Of a DNA stretch of 64,000 bases, positions 1 to 11,558 are shown in pieces. The stretch is from Mesostigma viride (taxonomy: Eukaryota > Streptophyta > Mesostigmatophyceae > Mesostigmatales > Mesostigmataceae): positions 117,501-181,500 of the forward strand of contig RPFO01000436.1 in NCBI GenBank assembly GCA_009746045.1, in the 5' to 3' direction. The notes beneath the pieces were generated by a model. It did not search any database. It saw only the letters and a list, made by a program, of their open reading frames with translations, and had not been told where the DNA came from. How positions within the stretch are numbered: position 1 is the first letter of the stretch; each line of letters opens with the position of its first letter. The position numbers and the translations under genes are program-made.

Positions 1-75
1 GGCACGTATTACCGTAGCTTTGCGAATTTCCCTGCTGTTGGCTCCATCGTCGCGACTTCAGTCGGCCGAGGGGAA

Positions 76-3000
76 ATGGGGAAATTTAGCCTCGTGTTGC
101 CCCTCGTAGTCTTCACGCTACTGGCTTTTCCCACCATCGCTTGGGCGCAGACCGGCGAGGAAGATCAGTGCCTTTGCCCCTGCTCCGAGACCAACACCAC
201 GCGGTCCACCACATGCGAGGACGCGCTGCTGGTATGCCAGAATGGCGGCACAATGGCGCCCCGGACGTGCCGAGTGGACCCTTCCGCCGCCTCCCCCTGC
301 CTCCCATGGGACGCTACCACAGTGTGTGATTGCAATCCCGGATTCCTGGGCACGCACTGCCAGATCCAGACGCCAGAGAGCTGCTCACTGGCCGGGCTCG
401 TGTACGACGGGAGCGTCCTCAACGGCATCCACACCCGCAACATGGAGTGCTTCGCCGGGAGGTCGGACACGCTCTCTCTGCTCGACCTGACGGACCACCG
501 TTTCAACTTCCAGCTGGACCCGATCGAGAGCAGCGCCCGCTTCCAGCTGTACACGCGCCAGCGCGACGGCGGCCCCGGCTCCACGCTCGACCTGTGCCGC
601 AACATGAAGCAGTACTTCGACTGCAAGGTCAGGAACTGCGTGCTGGTCGGGCTCGAGGACCAGGAGGTGATCGAGCTCCGATGCCCCGACAAGAACTGCA
701 CCGCCGTCTGCCCCGAGTCCAACGGCTGCAACGCGATCCTCAAGGCCCTGATGGACAGCTTCGTGGCGAACGATGAGCCGTTCCGTATGCGCGTCGCACC
801 TCTCCAGAACGACCGCGTGAACGTGACGTTCGACATCATCAGCCTCCTCCCGATCGTGGTCGACGGCCGCTGCGTCGTGGGCGCGTGCAAGAACAAGACG
901 GATGAGGACTCGGACATTGTCGGGTGGGACGGCGAGCGCATCTCGACCAAGTCCGACGGCGTGAGCAAGGCGGGGATCGGCATCTCCGCGTCCATCGCCA
1001 TCCTCCTCTACATCTCCCTCTTCGTCCTCGCCATCTACGCCAACGTCGAGATCTCCCACCCGCCGGCCCCGATCTGCCAGATGCTCGCCGATCACGCGCG
1101 CCGCCAGGGGGACCCTGAGAGCGACCCGGTTCTCGTCCGCCCGCTTGGCGAGGGGGAGATCAATGAGGGGAGCGCCCACGACACCAGGAACGGCTTTGAG
1201 GGGACCGACCCCTCGATGCTACCCCCCTTGGGGCCGATACCGATCGCTGGATCCCGCGACGACATCGACGCGCCCATCGACATCGCTGCGACCTCCTCGT
1301 CCCGATTCGGCCTCGTCTGGCGAGACGTCAGCTTCTGGGTCCCTGAGCAGCACGGGCTTGGCCTCCTCCCCTTTGTGCCCTTCTTCCAGCGGCTCTGCTC
1401 GTCGCGCGTGAAGCCCCCACCGGGCGCCCACAAGGTCCTCTGCGGCGTCTCGGGGGCGGTGTTCCCGGGAGAGATTGTGGCCATCCTCGGCCCCTCGGGC
1501 GCAGGGAAGTCGACCCTGCTGGATATTCTGGGCGGGGTGGCGCGCCCAGGGAAGCTGTCCGGCGAGATCTGCGTCTATAGTGAGAGCGGGGGTGGCCGGG
1601 TGTCGTCCGCCAGCGCCGACGCCCCGGGAGGGCAGAACGTCGAAGTGGCGTCGTCCGGTAGCAACCTGGGGCAGCAGGGGGGCGGAATCGCGGGAGTGTC
1701 GCCGCCGCAGCTCGTGGAGCGCACTATCTCCGCCGCGGTGGCGCAGCAGCAAGGGGCGCCCGCACCTGCGCCCCCCCCCCAATTCTCGTCACGCAACGTG
1801 CTATCGTACGTCATGCAAGACGACGTGATGCTGGGCACCGTCACCGTCTGGGAGGCGCTCCTGTTCTCTGCGCGCATGCGGCTACCTGCGAAGCTGTCGG
1901 AGGCCGACATATTCCTCCGCGTGCGCCGCATCATGGAGGAGCTATCGCTTGTGGGCGTGGCCCATCACATCGTGGGCAACGTGGGGGGGGCCGGCACGGG
2001 GCTCATGGAGCGCAGGGGGCTCTCAGGGGGCGAGCGCCGACGGCTAGCATTAGGCGTGGAGCTGATCGCCAACCCCCGCGTGATCCTGTCCGACGAGCCC
2101 ACGAGCGGGCTGGACTCGTTCTACGCGGATATTGTGATCGGGGCGCTCCGTCGGAGGGCTGTGGAGGGCGGCGCTGCGGTCCTCCTGTCCATCCACCAGC
2201 CGCCCGCGCACCTGTTCCCCCACTTCCACCGCATCATGCTGCTCGCGTCTACTGGCGAGCTGGCATTCTGCGGGACACCGGGCGAGGCGCTCACGTTCTT
2301 CGAGTCGCGCGGGGGGCAGCTGTCCAAGGGGCTGGGCGGGCACGGCGCGGTGGCGGCGCTGTACGCGTCCAACCCGTTCGAGGCGCTCATGTCGATGCTG
2401 TCGGACTCGCGCAGCTCGTTCCGCGCGGCCACGGTGAAGGCCTTCCGAACGAGCTTTCAGGCTGAGGCGCTTGAGAGGGACGTCGCGGAGAAGCTGGCGT
2501 CCGCCACGTCGGGGGGCGTGACCCCGACCCACAACTACTACAGCCGGGATGGCAAGACGAATGCAAGGGACAAGGAGCTGTTCGCGAGCATGGGGTCGAT
2601 GGGCACCTCCCAGAACAGCGGATCGGGGCAAGCCAAGGACGTGCATGTCAACGGGAGCGGCTCCCGGTCCACCCCGGCGGCCGCCAAGTCCCCCGGGGAT
2701 GGCCCTGTGAATGGGGGCCCGGGCGGTTCAGCCTCGCCGTCCAGCGCGGGCGGCCCTGTCGGCGCAGGGTCCCTGGAGATCACCCCGTCCCGGGAGGTGA
2801 GCCAGGAGGACCCCGGGGCGGTCTCCACGACGAGCACGGGGAGGAGGACGCCGCGCCACCTGGCGCTGACGCCGCAGCAGCTGCACACGTCGCCCACGAT
2901 CTCGTCGTTGCGCCAGACGTGGCTGCTGACCTCGCGGCTCTTCCGGCACATCGCGCGCGACCCGACGCTGCTGTTGATGTACAACGTGATCTATGTGGTG

Positions 3001-3789
3001 GTCGCCGCGTGCGTGGGCGGGGTGTACTACAACACGGACAACACGACGATTGGGATCCAGAACAGGACGGGGTTCCTGTTCTTTGCGATCCTATTCGTCT
3101 CTCTCATGTCCATGAGCCAGATGGGCGTGTTTGTCATGGAGCGCGCGCTGCTGCGCCGCGAGTCCTACTCAGGTTTCTACAACGCGGGGCCCTATTTCGC
3201 GAGCAAGGTGCTCGTCGACTTCCTGCCCTTTCGCGTGCTCCCCCCGATTCTGTTCTCTGCGATCGCGTACTGGATGGTCGGGCTCCAAGAGGACGCGACA
3301 CACTTTTTGCGGTTCATCGGCGTGCTGATCCTGACAAACCTCGTCGCGTCCGGCGGCGTGTTCTTCATCTCGTCGGCCGCGCCGGACATCGGCCGCGCGA
3401 ACATGTTTGGCACGCTCTACTTCATCTTCTCGATGGGTTTTGGCGGGCTTCTGCTCAACGTCTCGCAGGACAAGCCCGGCGTACGCGGCTTCTCGTACCT
3501 CTCGTTCATGCGCTACGGCTACGAGGGCCTCATGAACAATGAGTTCCACGACCTGTCGCTCCTGTTCAACCTCGCGGGGCTGGGCTCGGTCACCCTGAAC
3601 GTGCCCGGGGACCTCATCCTAGAGCAGGCGGGCTTCTCATACGACAACATGACAATGGACGTGGTTGTGCTCTCGTGCGCGTTTGTCGTGCTCATGGGCA
3701 TGTCGTACTTGACCCTCCTGGTGCGCTGCCGTCGCAACAAGCGGTCCAACCTGAGCATCCTCAGCGCCAAGACGCCGCGAAAGCGGTGA
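76..3789 (+). CDS. ABCG-type half-size ABC transporter with secreted cysteine-rich/EGF-like head
   Basis: 1237-residue intronless ORF with an ATP-driven exporter layout. An N-terminal signal peptide (residues about 1-25) is followed by a cysteine-rich extracytoplasmic region with an EGF-like CDCNPGFLGTHC segment near residue 85, then a membrane segment at about 300-324. The nucleotide-binding domain has Walker A GPSGAGKS (472-479), ABC signature LSGGE (649-653), Walker B ending LSDEP (671-675) and an H-loop histidine at 707. A glycine/serine/proline-rich linker at about 835-940 leads to an ABC2-type membrane domain (about 945-1235) with several hydrophobic helices. The order head, TM, NBD, TMD resembles the plant ABCG24/ABCG28 group (family knowledge); the substrate cannot be inferred. 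The first ATG precedes a good signal peptide. The lack of introns contrasts with the other three genes. A C-run near 1771-1781 sits in a low-complexity NBD insert. Confidence 0.93.
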   Translation: MGKFSLVLPLVVFTLLAFPTIAWAQTGEEDQCLCPCSETNTTRSTTCEDALLVCQNGGTMAPRTCRVDPSAASPCLPWDATTVCDCNPGFLGTHCQIQTPESCSLAGLVYDGSVLNGIHTRNMECFAGRSDTLSLLDLTDHRFNFQLDPIESSARFQLYTRQRDGGPGSTLDLCRNMKQYFDCKVRNCVLVGLEDQEVIELRCPDKNCTAVCPESNGCNAILKALMDSFVANDEPFRMRVAPLQNDRVNVTFDIISLLPIVVDGRCVVGACKNKTDEDSDIVGWDGERISTKSDGVSKAGIGISASIAILLYISLFVLAIYANVEISHPPAPICQMLADHARRQGDPESDPVLVRPLGEGEINEGSAHDTRNGFEGTDPSMLPPLGPIPIAGSRDDIDAPIDIAATSSSRFGLVWRDVSFWVPEQHGLGLLPFVPFFQRLCSSRVKPPPGAHKVLCGVSGAVFPGEIVAILGPSGAGKSTLLDILGGVARPGKLSGEICVYSESGGGRVSSASADAPGGQNVEVASSGSNLGQQGGGIAGVSPPQLVERTISAAVAQQQGAPAPAPPPQFSSRNVLSYVMQDDVMLGTVTVWEALLFSARMRLPAKLSEADIFLRVRRIMEELSLVGVAHHIVGNVGGAGTGLMERRGLSGGERRRLALGVELIANPRVILSDEPTSGLDSFYADIVIGALRRRAVEGGAAVLLSIHQPPAHLFPHFHRIMLLASTGELAFCGTPGEALTFFESRGGQLSKGLGGHGAVAALYASNPFEALMSMLSDSRSSFRAATVKAFRTSFQAEALERDVAEKLASATSGGVTPTHNYYSRDGKTNARDKELFASMGSMGTSQNSGSGQAKDVHVNGSGSRSTPAAAKSPGDGPVNGGPGGSASPSSAGGPVGAGSLEITPSREVSQEDPGAVSTTSTGRRTPRHLALTPQQLHTSPTISSLRQTWLLTSRLFRHIARDPTLLLMYNVIYVVVAACVGGVYYNTDNTTIGIQNRTGFLFFAILFVSLMSMSQMGVFVMERALLRRESYSGFYNAGPYFASKVLVDFLPFRVLPPILFSAIAYWMVGLQEDATHFLRFIGVLILTNLVASGGVFFISSAAPDIGRANMFGTLYFIFSMGFGGLLLNVSQDKPGVRGFSYLSFMRYGYEGLMNNEFHDLSLLFNLAGLGSVTLNVPGDLILEQAGFSYDNMTMDVVVLSCAFVVLMGMSYLTLLVRCRRNKRSNLSILSAKTPRKR

Positions 3790-4740
3790 CGGCACGTGGT
3801 CATCACGGATTGCCCCTCGATAAGGGAAGAGGAGGAGTAGGAGGCGGTGCGAGCCCACGCTCGGGCGGTGGAGGGACGCCCTCTCCAAAAAGGTGGATGG
3901 TGCCGAGGGGAAGGAGGGCAAGGCAACATTTTCCCAATCCACCCCCCTTTTAGGGTCCCAGAAGGAGGGCAAGGCCAGGGTAATGAAAGGAGGAGGAGAG
4001 GAGGGAGGAGGCCTACTCCAGAATGGTGGATGGGAGAGAAGGGCGCGGAGGTTTTTGCCTAGGCCTGGTAGCCGGATGGTAAAAGGATGGCTGTGACATG
4101 CGCCAGCGGGCAGGTACGGAACATAGGGGTCATGCGACTTAAGTGGATCTCATGATTGTCCCAGAAGGTGATTAACCCTCGATCACTAACTGTCGACGGA
4201 ATCCCTTGGTCACTATCTTGCCTGACACCGCCTGCTTGGCCGGTAACACTCACAGCTAGATTGGCTGGTACGGGGTTTGTGGATGGGGCCTTCCCCGGCT
4301 GTTGGTCGCCAGGGTCGTGGGCATCGGGTCTGTTCTCACGGGTCCCTCCGATGGGTGTTCCGTGATGGCCATGAATTCATGTTTCAAGTAAGGGAGGGAG
4401 GGTATAATTGGTGACATTTTCGGTTGTTGCGTGTGCATGTCACGTGGGTCATAATTAGTGAAGTTCTCACATTTGAAGTTGTGTATTATACCGACTGTCA
4501 CGTGTTTTAGCTGTTAGTCACTGGCACGTGAGTCTCCTGTGGTCTTTGTGGCTGTGGGCCCACAGGGCTTAGCTTATTTCTGGCGAACACCTGGGCTCAG
4601 CAACTTTCTCCTGTGCTGTTGTCGCCTTCCCAACGAAGTGCGCAATGCCCCTGTGGAATGGCCAAGCCGTGTGTAGGGCATTAGCGATGCAATGCCAAGC
4701 TTCACATATGTGGGTGCGCGGTGGGCGTCAGCATGCCACA
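3790..4740. other. Intergenic, no gene recognised
   Basis: This stretch follows the transporter stop codon. The part at about 3820-4060 is purine-rich and weakly repetitive. Short ORFs here have no recognisable domain or consistent composition. No convincing polyadenylation motif was found. Confidence 0.5.
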
Positions 4741-4772
4741 TTACATTACATTACATTACATTACATTACATT
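4737..4772. repeat. (TTACA)n microsatellite
   Basis: About seven near-perfect copies of a five-base unit, directly seen. It lies just before a degraded LINE fragment. Confidence 0.85.
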
Positions 4773-4789
4773 TAATTTATGTGTGTCTG

Positions 4790-5040
4790 CATCAAATGAG
4801 CCTCTTCCGGCCGTCTTGCCCACACAGACCAGGTGAATACCGATGTGGGCCCTGCGGGCGGGCTTAGGACTGGCCAACCAGGTAGACACCTCCTCCTATG
4901 GCAGGGTCCCCTTGTCCCGTGGCAACCCACTGGCAAACTTGCGCGTGCCCCGCACCGACGAGGCGCGACCCGGGCCTATGTGACACAACTGCTTGAGGAT
5001 GCAGGGCTTCTGGGACTATCTGTACTCCGCGCCCGCATGA
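4790..5040 (+). pseudogene. LINE C-terminal fragment (RT-coding family)
   Basis: A short degraded stretch whose translation, around an ARTDQV-like segment, resembles the post-RT region of the LINE copy at 18.7-20.1 kb. It ends where the TTAA tail of the next element begins. It is probably a remnant interrupted by later insertions. The assignment rests on one short similarity. Confidence 0.4.
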
Positions 5041-6640
5041 TTAATTAATTAATTAATTAAACTTGTGCTCCCGTTGGTGAGTCAGGGAGCACCGGAGTGC
5101 TTTTAATCCCTGTATGTGCACAACAGGAAGAAAGGGCAGAGACCCCCTTTCTCCTTCATGCCAGAGGCATGCCACAGCAGCAATCGGACATGATAGACGA
5201 TCCGGCAAGTTCTGTGGGTGCAATTTAAGACCCGCGTGAGCACATCATAACAAGGAGCGTGGGCAAGTAAGCGAAGTATAGCCAGGACGTAGCATGGCTG
5301 GTTGTACTAGGGCTAAGCTAAGGCTATGGCTGGTTGTCTACCGTGCGTTAGCGGTGCACGTGACTAGGTATGGTGGCAAGGCTAGGCAAACATTCTAGGC
5401 ATGGCTGCCGTGGCGGCAGTGACTACCAAGGATTACAAGTTATGGCTATTCTAGCCCGCAGGGGGCGTCTACATCTTGTGGTTGATCATCAGGTCCCCGC
5501 CCCTCCAGTACACGTTGGGCTTCTGAGGGTCCTGCTTGTGGCGGAGGTATTCCGGCCACAGGTCACGTCGCTGCTGCTGCTGAGCGGGGGTCCGAGGTCG
5601 TCGTCCAGCGTCCAGGTGAGGTCGTGCAACGTCCTCTTGCAACGAGAAAGGAACCGCTGCTTGTCCACAGGGGAGGGGAAGGTGAGCAGGACTGGTGGGG
5701 GAGCCGCCTTGTCCCGTGAGTGGGGAAGGCGGTGGCACCCGCGCAGTTCTACCTCGATCACCTACCAGGCCCATGGGGGTAAGAAGCTGGTCCTTGAGCT
5801 CGTCGGCAAGGCCGGGTGGTTGACGTCTCACCTGACTTCTGGGGCAAACGACGCAGCACCACTCGGCACTCGCGGCGAGCGCGGTCGGTGGCCTCCCGTT
5901 GTTTTGTCTGGCGAAGGTCTTCAAGCTCATGGAGTTTCGTAGCGATGGCGTCAGTGGTCGAGGCGGTTGCTGACCGCAGCAGGTCTGCGTAGGAGTGCGG
6001 CGAGAGGCTATCATCTGCATGGCGGCCGGGTGGGCTGGGCTGCGATGGTGGCCCTCTGCGCTGCAATCGCCGGGACCTGCGCGGCCAGGGCGTCGGTTTG
6101 GGCGGTGATGGCTTCAAGCTTCTTGACTAGCAGGCTGCACTTGCCCTCCACCGCGCCTGATTTAGGCGAGAGACAAGTTCAGCATGCGCATCAGATGCCT
6201 GCGCCGCGGTCTGCAGCGCCGTGAACTGAGGTTGGAGCTTGTGGACGACCTTGGTTTCTACATTGGAGACCCGGGCCTCCACCGTGTTGAGCGTCGTGTT
6301 CAGCGAGGTCAGCTTCTCGGCCAACCGGGCCAGGTCACGTGCTCCTCCAGCACTGCTCGGATGTCATCCTTGCAGAGGGAGGGAGCCAATGTGGCTGCCG
6401 GCTGCGCAGGCCAGGCCGGGCTGGGTTGCGGAGCCGAGCGTCGAGGTTGTCGTCAGTTAGCTGGAAGAAGCTGTAAAGGACCGGTGACCGGCCCGCGCAT
6501 GACAGAAAAGGAGAAATGGGCTGCCGTCTGCGATAGACACCATATCATGAGGGGCCGGCATGCTCCTGTTTTATCACGGACCGGCCGCCGCCCACATATC
6601 TAGCATGTAGGGTAGAAGTCCGCAGGTGTAGGTTATTGCC
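5041..6640 (-). mobile_element. ORF1-only non-LTR retroelement, copy C
   Basis: The 3' end lies at 5041 as a (TTAA)n tail beside a hairpin-forming GCTCCC...GGGAGC motif (about 5065-5090). Reading leftward on the minus strand, a decayed ORF1 occupies about 6440-5470. Its C-terminal part matches the RRM-like/CTD region of the other copies (a TLDDDL-type segment followed by a QQQQRRDLWPEYL-type segment). No reverse transcriptase lies between ORF1 and the 3' tail. The right-hand (5') end near 6640 abuts the 5' end of copy A and is approximate. Confidence 0.6.
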
Positions 6641-6649
6641 CCTGAGGAT

Positions 6650-9090
6650 AGCAACTACGAGCCACGAGCCACGAGGTAGCCATGGCTGACGGCGGAGCTC
6701 ATAACTTTCACGTTTGGGCACCAAATTCGGCCGTGAATATCACAATTGCTTCGTCTTTCTAAGACGCACACGCTGATGTATTTTTCCGAAGCTATCTCGC
6801 AATATTATGTCAAGCAAATGCAACTCGACGAATCGCAGTTTGGAGGCTGCGATGAGCCAAGCAAATACGCCTGCAGCTTCGGCTGCAGTTTTGCCTCCCG
6901 GCCTCGCAGGCAGGGGTGACCCTAGCCAAGCGTTATAGTGGTTCACTCGGCTCCTCCCGCGGCCTCGCCATCGGCATCGCCTGAAACGGCAAACGCAGTC
7001 GCCCATCCGCGGTTCAAGCTCCACGCGAAAATCGTTTCGAGCCCCACCGGGATGTCCCTTCCGGCGGAAACCTCACGGGATGTCCTGTCAAGCCTCATCA
7101 GATGTTGACGATCACGAATGGTACAACATGGCCCCGTGCACTGCTATGAAGTGCATTTTCTACGGGGAGTCCGCCTCGCTTCTTGTGCTGTGCATCCACC
7201 TTCACAGCATCAACCACCTCCTCGAGCCGGACGGCGTCGGGTTTACGCAGAGCCGAGAACTGCCATGCTGACGGGCCTCTACACCCGGGCCCCGAGCTTC
7301 AGCACATGATTCTCTGCTCCCTACTCACGAAGTCTGACGGCGAGATCTGGGCTCCATCCATCTCCGCACCTACACTCCGCTCCATCATTCAAGCCGCCCT
7401 CGAGCAGCACGTGACACCCCTTGCCGCGAATTCATGTGGCAGCAATGGGCAGCACGCTGGCTGCTGAGCTCCCTCACCTTTCCACCAGTGACCGTCACCT
7501 CCACCTCCACTGCCACCTCCACCTCCACCGCCGACATCAAACCAGCTCCTCGACATTTATTGACCAGCGCCTCAACTCTCAAGGACAACGCCATCGCCAT
7601 TAAAAATTAAATTAAATAAATTATAACATGCCTCCGTTGGGAGATCATGTAGCAGATTTTATTCCTTGCTGGATGGGTGGAGGTGGACGAAGCCGCGTAA
7701 TCGAACGAACCTAACTAGACTATAAGCTTTCTAGGCTAGAAAATCCTAGCTACACTACTCAGCAGAACGCCCCTTCCTCTTGGGGGGAGGTGGCTTGCCC
7801 ACAGTGGCTGGCGTGTGGGCATGGACAATATAGATTCTGCCACCTCGTCTTGTTCTGCATGGCAGTCCAAAGAAGGGAGAGGGAGTAGATGCGGTGTTCA
7901 AACTGAGCTGGGACCACTAGGTCGGCCAGCAACATCTGGGTTCAGTGGCATCGCCATTGAGTGCCTGCAAAACACCGCAGGCCTCACCGCCCAGGCGGTG
8001 AAGGACATCGCTGCCCAGCCGGCATCTGCTGGCCCGGCCGGCGATGCTCCTCCCACCCAGACCTCAGCAGTTGGCGGACATCCTCAAGCAACACACCACC
8101 CCCACCACCTCCGCCGTCGCAGCACAGCTCCAGCAGCAGACGCTCGACCTCCGCGAGCTAGGATCGAGGCTGAGCTCACCAAGCGCAGCCTTAACGTCAT
8201 CGTCAAGAACTTCGACCTGGTGGAAGGTTAGAATTCCGAGAAGCTTGCACAGGCGTTAATGGAGAAAGAAATCCTTGGTCGCATCATGGGCCTCCTTGGT
8301 GAGATCAAGCTGGTCGCCCACGGTCTTCCCCGCTCGCGGGGTAAGGCAGGGGCGCGTCCGCTTCTTCTCATCTTTGAGAACCCGGCGGACAAGATTTCGT
8401 TTCTCAGACGCCGCAAGCGGCTCGAGAAGACTCACTTCACCCTGGACGACGACTTGACTCCCGGCGCAGCAACAACGGCGACGGGGGCTATGGCCGACCT
8501 ACCTCCAGCTCCGGCAGACTGCGTGGGGAAGCCGCGTACTGGAAGGGGGCTCAGTGCCATGATTCTACGTCCGGGCCACAAGCCCAGGCAAGCCCCGCGG
8601 CCCCAGCGCACCTCCAGAGTCACCCCAGCTTAGGGGAATACAGCAGTCGTAGTGTAGAATAGTAAGGCTTAGCCACCGTGGCCTTGTACATGTACGCCTA
8701 TTATGGGCCCCCTACTACGTACCAGCTGATGACTCGGCATTATTTAGCCATGTACATGTGTGCCTATGATGTGCCACACCCCAGATGATGCCTAGCTTTA
8801 TTTAGTTATGCTGTGCCCATGCAGAGAGCTACTCTCTGCTGAGAAGCCATGCTCTAGCCATTGTTTAGCCATGAAGATCTTCCACCCCATGCCAGGCCTT
8901 AATTGAGCTCTGATTCCATGGTCGGGTGCAGGTGCACTTTGTGCTTGTGTAGTTTACACCCTACCCTTGCAGGAAGTAGCCCAGAATGTATTAAAAGCCA
9001 TATGGCCCTTCTCAGGGCTATGTCAGTGCTACATATACATACTCCCAACGGAGTCATGTTCCTAATTAACTTATTAATTATTTATAATAG
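6650..9090 (+). mobile_element. ORF1-only non-LTR retroelement, copy A (host of a nested insertion)
   Basis: The 5' flank at 6655-6780 is the inverted counterpart of 18420-18540, so this copy and copy D share a 5' end. A broken ORF1 runs from about 7080 to 8633; its last part (8259-8633, 124 codons) is open and contains the PLLLIFENPADKISF and FTLDDDL segments. The 3' UTR (8634-9056) leads directly to the CTCCCAACGGAG hairpin and an AT-rich tail with no RT between. The ORF is split by an insertion at 7602-7948 flanked by a 10-bp target-site duplication. Confidence 0.65.
7602..7948 (-). mobile_element. Nested 5'-truncated LINE 3' end
   Basis: Flanked by the direct duplication CATCGCCATT (7592-7601 and 7949-7958), which restores the ORF1 reading of copy A when the insert is removed. 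The left edge carries an (AAATT)n tail and the CTCCGTTGGGAG hairpin, so the element points to the minus strand. It closely resembles 20270-20600, including the AT-rich block and the downstream coding remnant. Confidence 0.75.
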
Positions 9091-9099
9091 CCACTAAAC

Positions 9100-9290
9100 T
9101 ACCACCTCGTCTGCCATTACAGTAGAGGATATAGCTCAGATGAGGATTATATCCCCCTCTAGTATATGGTTGGGGCATGATGCAGATCGCGTGTGACCGG
9201 GCCCGGCCAGTTTAGCATTCACAGTGATTCGGGCAGACGGGCCGTACTGCCCACAACCCCGTAACCAAGTCTTTGATAGCTAGCTCCATA
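9100..9290 (+). mobile_element. LINE 3' fragment
   Basis: The segment around 9190-9265 resembles the 3' part of the plus-strand LINE at 19950-20010 (shared CGCGTGTGACCG and GTGATTCGGGC blocks). No coding potential remains. Confidence 0.45.
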
Positions 9291-10288
9291 CTGAATTGAA
9301 TTGAATTGTAACATAACTCCGTTGGGAGTATATGTAGCACATAGCCCTTGAGAGGGGGGCATATGGCCTATCATACATCCTAAGCTACTTCCTGCAAGGG
9401 TGGGGATGTAAAGGACCCTTGCTCTAGGTGCACCAGGGCACTTGCATCCCCATGATCTTCAAGCTATGCCCAGCGAAGGGGGAGCCTGTCATGGGGGGGA
9501 AGATCAGCATAGCTATACAAAAAAACTAGGGCATGGCGGCTCAGCAGGGAGTTACTCCCTGCATGGGCACTGCATAATTAAATAAAGCTAGGCATCATCT
9601 GGAGGGTGGCTCATCATAGGCACACATGTACATGACTAAAAAGGCTAGGCCTCAGCTGGTATAGTGCCTGTAGTAGGCGGGCATGTACAAGGCCACTGTC
9701 TAACTATTCTACACTACTGCTGTATTCCCCTAGGCGGGGGCTGGAGTTGCTGGGGCCGCGGTGGTCGAGGGGGTCGCTTGCCAGGGCTTGTGGCCGACGT
9801 AGATGGCCGCCCCCTTCCAGTACACCGGCTGGCCCGCCTTGGTCCATGCCGGAGCTGGAGGTAGGTCGGCCATAGCTCCCGTCGCCGTTGTTGCTGTGCC
9901 AGGGTCAAGTCGTCGTCAAGGGTGAAGAGAGTCTTCTCGAGCCGCTTGCGGCGTCTGAGAAAAGAAATCTTGTCCGCCGGGGTCTTAAAGGTGAGAAGGA
10001 GCGGGGGCGGCCCGGCCTTACCCCGCGCGCGGGGAAGGCGGTGGGCGGCCAGCTCGATCTCACCAGTAAGGCCCATGCGATCAAGGATTTCTCTCTCAAA
10101 AGCACGCGCAAGCTTCTCGGAATTCTCACCTTCCTCCATCTTGAGATTCTTGACAATGACGTTGAGGCTGCGCTTGGCGAGCTCGGCCTCCTCGCGGAGG
10201 TCAAGCGTCTGCCGCTGGAGCTGGGCTGCGACGGCGGAGGTGGTGGATCCGACGGCGGAGGTGGTGGCTGCGACGGCGGAGGTGGTGG
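9291..10288 (-). mobile_element. ORF1-only non-LTR retroelement, copy B (5'-truncated, with TSD)
   Basis: Bounded by the 12-bp direct duplication GCTAGCTCCATA (9279-9290 and 10289-10300). The 3' tail is (AATTG)n at 9291-9308 followed by CTCCGTTGGGAG. The 3' UTR is an inverted near-copy of 8640-9080. The ORF1 C-terminal half is open on the minus strand (10139-9714), with PLLLTFKTPADKISF, LFTLDDDL and RRRELWPTYLQL, like the RRM plus C-terminal domain of L1 ORF1p. The 5' end is truncated inside ORF1 and no RT is present. Confidence 0.75.
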
Positions 10289-10593
10289 GCTAGCTCCATA
10301 TAATCCATTAATTAATTAATTAATTAATTAAAAAATAGCTCTGTGGGGAGCATATGTAACACATACTGTAGCCCTGAGAAAGGGGCATCTATGGGGTTTA
10401 GATACAGTCTGGGCTACAACCTAGCTGCAGGTGTAGGATGTAAACTATCACCTGCTCTGGGTGCACAAGGTGCACCTGCACCACCATGCACATGTGATGG
10501 GTCATGCATCCCAATCAAGCACACACGGGGCGGCGTGGGGAACTGGCCTATAGAAGGCTTGCATGACATATGGGGTGGAAGATATATATGGCT

Positions 10594-11549
10594 GATTGGA
10601 TTGCTCTTTTCGCGGACCTCAACGCCCAGGGACGTGCGTGGCTGTTCTCGCTTTCCTTGCGGAGTGTGGGCTCGGCGTACCTTCGTGCTCTTCCCATGGC
10701 CCCCCCATTCGCCTTGGCTCCCAGCCACTACTCGGTGGCGCTCCGGCACCAGCTATATGCCCCGCAGCCTCTTGTTCCGGCCGGGCGGCCTTGTGGTAGC
10801 TGTGGGCAGCCGCTGGATCCCACGGGGACTCACTACCTTGCCTGCATGGGGGGCCAACAGAATCAGAATTGGTATTTGTATTTGCACACTGTCCTCCTGA
10901 CGGTGGTGCTCGCCATGATTCGGTCGGTTTTCCCCCACGCGAACATCCGGTCCGAGGATGCGGATGGCGCTGCCTTCTATTCCCCCAACCGGCACCGGCC
11001 TGACATCGTGGTGCTGGACTTTGAGGGGGTGGCCGGCATCTGCTTATTGACGTTTCGGTGGCGCGGCCCTTGGCTCTTAGCCACGTGGCTGGGGCCTCCC
11101 TCACGGCAGGTTACACGGCGGACCGGGCGGAGCGGGCCAAGCTCCTGGCCTACGGCGACGTCGGGCACCATCCTGTGGTGCCCTTTGTCCTGGAGGAGTT
11201 TGGGGCCATGGGGCCCCTGACCTCCGCCTTCTTCAAGGAGTGCTGCCGGCTCCGGGAGGACCGGCTGGACCTGGAGGGCCAGCGGGCCCCATGGTCGGCG
11301 CGGACCTGGACGTCATATTGGCGTCAGCGCTTGTCGGTGGCGCTGACTCGGGCCATGGCTGACATCATGCTCCGCCGTACGCGGGCTGATTTTGCGGTGC
11401 AGCAGGGCTATTAGGTTCCTCCCGTTAGGCGTTTCCATTGGTCTTATCGTAGTATAGAGCTTTGACATGGCTCTGTATATAGGTTTATAGCTGGGCGTTT
11501 GCTTTGGTTTGAGTGATTTCACTCTGCTGTAAGTACTAATTATATTTTT
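10594..11549 (+). mobile_element. RING/REL-type LINE, 5'-truncated copy P
   Basis: Carries only the end of the element: the zinc-binding-like CGSCGQPLDPTGTHYLAC segment, the PD-(D/E)xK-like nuclease region and the 3' UTR ending CTGTAAGTACTAATTATATTTTT. The reading frame shifts where a G-run after DFE is one base shorter than in copy M2. It is bounded on both sides by AAGATATAT. It forms a large inverted repeat with copy M1, centred at about 11555. Confidence 0.75.
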
Positions 11550-11558
11550 AAGATATAT

